This document shows positions 61,083 to 64,000 of a stretch of 64,000 bases of DNA, in pieces; the stretch's first letter is position 1; the number at the start of each line of letters is the position of its first letter. The notes beneath the pieces are model-generated. The model searched no databases, had not been told where the DNA came from, and saw only the letters and a list, made by a program, of their open reading frames with translations. The position numbers were made by a program, and so were the translations under genes. Source of the DNA: an uncultured Alphaproteobacteria bacterium (lineage in GTDB: Bacteria > Pseudomonadota > Alphaproteobacteria > SP197); assembly GCA_958295695.1 (NCBI GenBank), contig OY282363.1, forward strand, positions 1,177,156-1,241,155, written 5' to 3'.

Positions 61083-61200
61083 GGCGGCCCGCCCGACCCC
61101 TTCCCCTCGTCCCGGACCGGCGTATCGAAGGGCGGGACAAAGGCGCCTCGGCCAGATGCGAGGGCCCCGGCGGCGCGGCGCGTTGGCCCGTTCCCGCCTT
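61083..61200. repeat. Dispersed intergenic element (copy 5, partial)
   Basis: Contains CCCCTTCCCCTCGTCCCGGA and CCGGCGTATCGAAGGGCGGG, a shortened version of the words in the other four copies. Lies between the 17 kDa lipoprotein gene and fabI. Confidence 0.5.
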
Positions 61201-61263
61201 TTGTGTAGGATCGCGCCGAGCGGGGCCGGCGAACCGGACAATCGACACATGACGCGAGGACGC

Positions 61264-62076
61264 ATGACCGAGGCCGGCTCCCTGATGGCAGGCAAACGCG
61301 GCTTGATCATGGGCGTGGCCAACGACCGGTCGATCGCCTGGGGGATCGCGCGCACGCTCGCCGCCCACGGCGCGGAACTGGCCTTCACCTACCAGGGCGC
61401 CGCGTTCGCCAAGCGCGTCATCCCGCTCGCCGAAAGCGTCGGCTCCTCGCTCACGGCCGACTGCGACGTCGCCGCCGACGCCAGCATCGACAGGGTGTTC
61501 GAGACGGTCGCCTCGGCGTGGGGCGGTCTCGACTTCGTCGTCCACGCCATCGCCTTCTCCGACAGGGAGCAGCTCAAGGGCCGCTACGCGGACACCACTC
61601 GCGACAACTTCCTCAGGACGCTGGATATCTCCTGCTACAGCTTCACCTCGGTCGCCCGCCGCGCCGCGGACCTCATGGCGCAAGGCGGAAGCCTCGTGAC
61701 GCTGACCTACGGCGGCGCCGAACGCTGGATGCCGCATTACAACGTCATGGGGGTGGCCAAGGCGGCGCTCGAAGCCAGCGTGCGCTATCTCGCCGCCGAC
61801 CTGGGCGAGCGGGCGATCCGGGTCAACGCCATCTCGGCCGGTCCGGTCAAGACGCTGGCGGCCTCGGGCATCGGCGATTTCCGCTACATCCTGAAATGGA
61901 GCGAGCTCAACGCGCCGCTCTCCCGCAACGTCACCATCGACGAGGTCGGCGGGGCGGCGCTCTACCTCGCCAGCGACCTGTCGACGGCGGTGTCCGGCGA
62001 GGTGCACCACGTCGACTGCGGCTACCACATCGTGGGCATGAAGAACCCGAAGGCCCCCGACATCTCGGTCGTCTGA
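61264..62076 (+). CDS. fabI: Enoyl-[acyl-carrier-protein] reductase (NADH)
   Basis: 270 residues from ATG 61264, which has GAGGA close upstream; ATG 61249 is weaker. The cofactor loop is [13 protein letters not shown], and the catalytic residues Y149, Y159 and K166 have the exact FabI spacing. The ending [16 protein letters not shown] is typical. It performs the last reduction of fatty-acid elongation and is the target of triclosan-like inhibitors. Five bases separate it from aroC. Confidence 0.96.
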   Translation: MTEAGSLMAGKRGLIMGVANDRSIAWGIARTLAAHGAELAFTYQGAAFAKRVIPLAESVGSSLTADCDVAADASIDRVFETVASAWGGLDFVVHAIAFSDREQLKGRYADTTRDNFLRTLDISCYSFTSVARRAADLMAQGGSLVTLTYGGAERWMPHYNVMGVAKAALEASVRYLAADLGERAIRVNAISAGPVKTLAASGIGDFRYILKWSELNAPLSRNVTIDEVGGAALYLASDLSTAVSGEVHHVDCGYHIVGMKNPKAPDISVV

Positions 62077-62081
62077 CGGCG

Positions 62082-63152
62082 ATGGCCGGAAACAGCTTCG
62101 GGCATCTCTTCCGGGTGACGACCTGGGGCGAAAGCCACGGCCCGGAGATCGGCTGCGTGGTCGACGGCGTGCCGCCGCGCATCCCGCTCGACGAGGCCGA
62201 CATCCAGCACTGGATGGACCGCCGCAGGCCCGGCCAGTCGCGCTTCACGACCCAGCGCGGGGAGCCGGACCGCGTGAGGATCGTCTCGGGCCGGTTCGAG
62301 GGCCGGACCACCGGCGCGCCGCTCGCGATGATCGTCGAGAACGTCGACCGGCGCCCGAAGGACTACGACGACATCGCGCGAACGTACCGTCCGGGCCATG
62401 CCGATTTCACCTACGACGCCAAATACGGCGTCCGCGATTGGCGCGGCGGCGGCCGCTCGAGCGCGCGCGAGACGGCCATGCGCGTCGCCGCGGGCGCGGT
62501 CGCGCGCAAGGTGCTGGGCGACGGGGTCGCGATCCGCGGCGCGGTGGTCCAGATCGGCCCCCATGCGGTCGAGCGCGACGGATGGGACTGGAACGAGGTC
62601 GAGAACAATCCCTTCCGGTGCCCGGACAAGGCCATGGCCGAGCGGTGGGGGGCCTTCCTCGACGGCGTCCGCAAGCGGGGATCGTCCGCCGGCGCGGTGA
62701 TCGAGGTCCGGGCGTCCGGCGCGCCCGTCGGCCTCGGCAGCCCGGTCTACGGCAAGCTCGACGCCGACCTTGCCGCGGCCATGATGTCGATCAACGCCGT
62801 CAAGGGCGTGGAGGTCGGCGAGGGTTTCGCTCTCGCCGCCGAGCCCGGCGAAACGGCGGCAGACGAGATGGCGATGGGCGAGGACGGTCCCCGTTTCCTC
62901 TCCAACAGGGCCGGCGGCGTCCTGGGCGGCATCTCGACGGGCCAGGACGTGATCGTCCGCTTCGTCGTCAAACCGACCAGCTCGATCCTCCACGAGCGCC
63001 GGACGGTCGACCGGGACGGCAACGAGACCGCGATCCGGGTCAAGGGGCGCCACGATCCCTGCGTCGGCATCCGCGCCGCGCCCGTGGGCGAGGCCATGAT
63101 GGCTTGCGTGCTCGCCGACCATCTGCTGCGCCACAGGGCCCAGTGCGGCTAG
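62082..63152 (+). CDS. aroC: Chorismate synthase
   Basis: 356 residues. Signatures: [44 protein letters not shown] followed by [14 protein letters not shown], and [17 protein letters not shown]. The reduced-FMN-dependent enzyme makes chorismate from EPSP. The fabI-aroC order occurs in other alphaproteobacteria. Confidence 0.97.
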   Translation: MAGNSFGHLFRVTTWGESHGPEIGCVVDGVPPRIPLDEADIQHWMDRRRPGQSRFTTQRGEPDRVRIVSGRFEGRTTGAPLAMIVENVDRRPKDYDDIARTYRPGHADFTYDAKYGVRDWRGGGRSSARETAMRVAAGAVARKVLGDGVAIRGAVVQIGPHAVERDGWDWNEVENNPFRCPDKAMAERWGAFLDGVRKRGSSAGAVIEVRASGAPVGLGSPVYGKLDADLAAAMMSINAVKGVEVGEGFALAAEPGETAADEMAMGEDGPRFLSNRAGGVLGGISTGQDVIVRFVVKPTSSILHERRTVDRDGNETAIRVKGRHDPCVGIRAAPVGEAMMACVLADHLLRHRAQCG

Positions 63153-63438
63153 CCCGCGCCCGGGCCGCCGCGGCGACGGCCCTGCTTCTGGCGGCGACGG
63201 CCCGGGCGTCGGACGACGGCGCCGCCTCGCGCGGCCGGCCGACGGCGCGGCGGCGGACCTCTACCACGTTCGTTGCGCCAAGGGCGGCGCGGTGACCCAA
63301 GTCTACGAATACGTCCGGGTCTTCGTCTCCCGCGCGTCGTATCTCTCGGTCATCTACGCCGACGGCGCCCACGGGCACTACGCCGCGCTTCATGGCTTCG
63401 CGCGCGAGATCGCGCCGGCCGCCGAGGCCGGGGAGTAG
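63143..63438 (+). pseudogene. Possible small secreted protein with a frameshift
   Basis: A frame from GTG 63143, overlapping the aroC stop, encodes a signal-like segment (ARAAAATALLLAATARA) but runs into Arg-rich noise after about 63235. From about 63238 another frame takes over with ADLYHVRCAKGGAVTQVYEY, VRVFVSRASYLSVIYADGAH and a stop at 63436-63438. A one-base indel would join them into a protein of about 98 residues. Alternatively a GTG at 63292 gives a 48-residue product. Function unknown. Confidence 0.4.

Positions 63439-64000
<562 letters not shown>

Overview
The window is about 70% GC and reads as chromosome of an alphaproteobacterium, most likely from the Rhodospirillales. Support comes from the order rpmH-rnpA-yidD-yidC-engB-argB, a bacterial aa3-type cytochrome oxidase subunit IV, a 17 kDa surface-antigen-type lipoprotein, the dapD-dapE pair, and codon use with almost only G or C in third positions. 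No database search was possible; every call is from reading the sequence.

Layout. 1-10061: end of a fatty-acid oxidation enzyme, a serine hydrolase, two Rieske oxygenases separated by four tandem copies of a small membrane-anchored coiled-coil gene, tRNA-Arg(ACG), an OmpA-like lipoprotein and two paralogous short-chain dehydrogenases (SDRs). 10164-17215: a CRISPR array of 15 repeats and a minus-strand operon cas3-csb3-csb1-csb2, the Geobacter-like form of subtype I-U (now I-G), with no cas1, cas2 or cas4 in view. 17388-29924: housekeeping block with an RlmI-type methyltransferase, an orphan histidine kinase, a disulfide reductase paired with a TVP38/TMEM64 membrane protein, rpmH to engB, argB, a nucleotidase, dapD, dapE and a membrane protein. 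29990-33642: an accessory patch of lower GC with a 15-repeat ankyrin protein lying between remnants that look like a hemolysin-type calcium-binding protein. 33655-51194: a GlxA-type regulator, an MscS channel, oxidoreductases, diaminopropionate ammonia-lyase, small families (DUF938, DUF924, DUF3047), SprT, tRNA-Glu(CTC), a secreted agmatine-deiminase-like enzyme and a CocE-type hydrolase. 51212-58281: an accessory and defence region. 58264-64000: acetyltransferase, universal stress protein, pdxH, 17 kDa lipoprotein, fabI, aroC and the start of mreB.

The most unusual part is 51212-58281. A decayed hydrolase and an SDR are followed by a one-protein restriction-modification enzyme with a PD-(D/E)XK site and a methylase NPPY motif, a membrane protein with an untracked 42-residue proline-rich partner, and a higBA toxin-antitoxin pair. 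Each module is bounded by direct repeats. These repeats are pieces of two neighbouring genes: the 5' end of the SDR gene at 52113 and the 3' end of the universal stress gene at 58771, fused at the same point in two copies. The region therefore looks like an island built or rearranged by recombination between duplicated gene ends.

Other points of interest are the CRISPR repeat variant that keeps its hairpin only in minus-strand RNA, coiled-coil paralogs whose lengths differ by 11 and 7 residues, a gene following the oxidase subunit that has no ordinary start codon, and five copies of a dispersed intergenic element.
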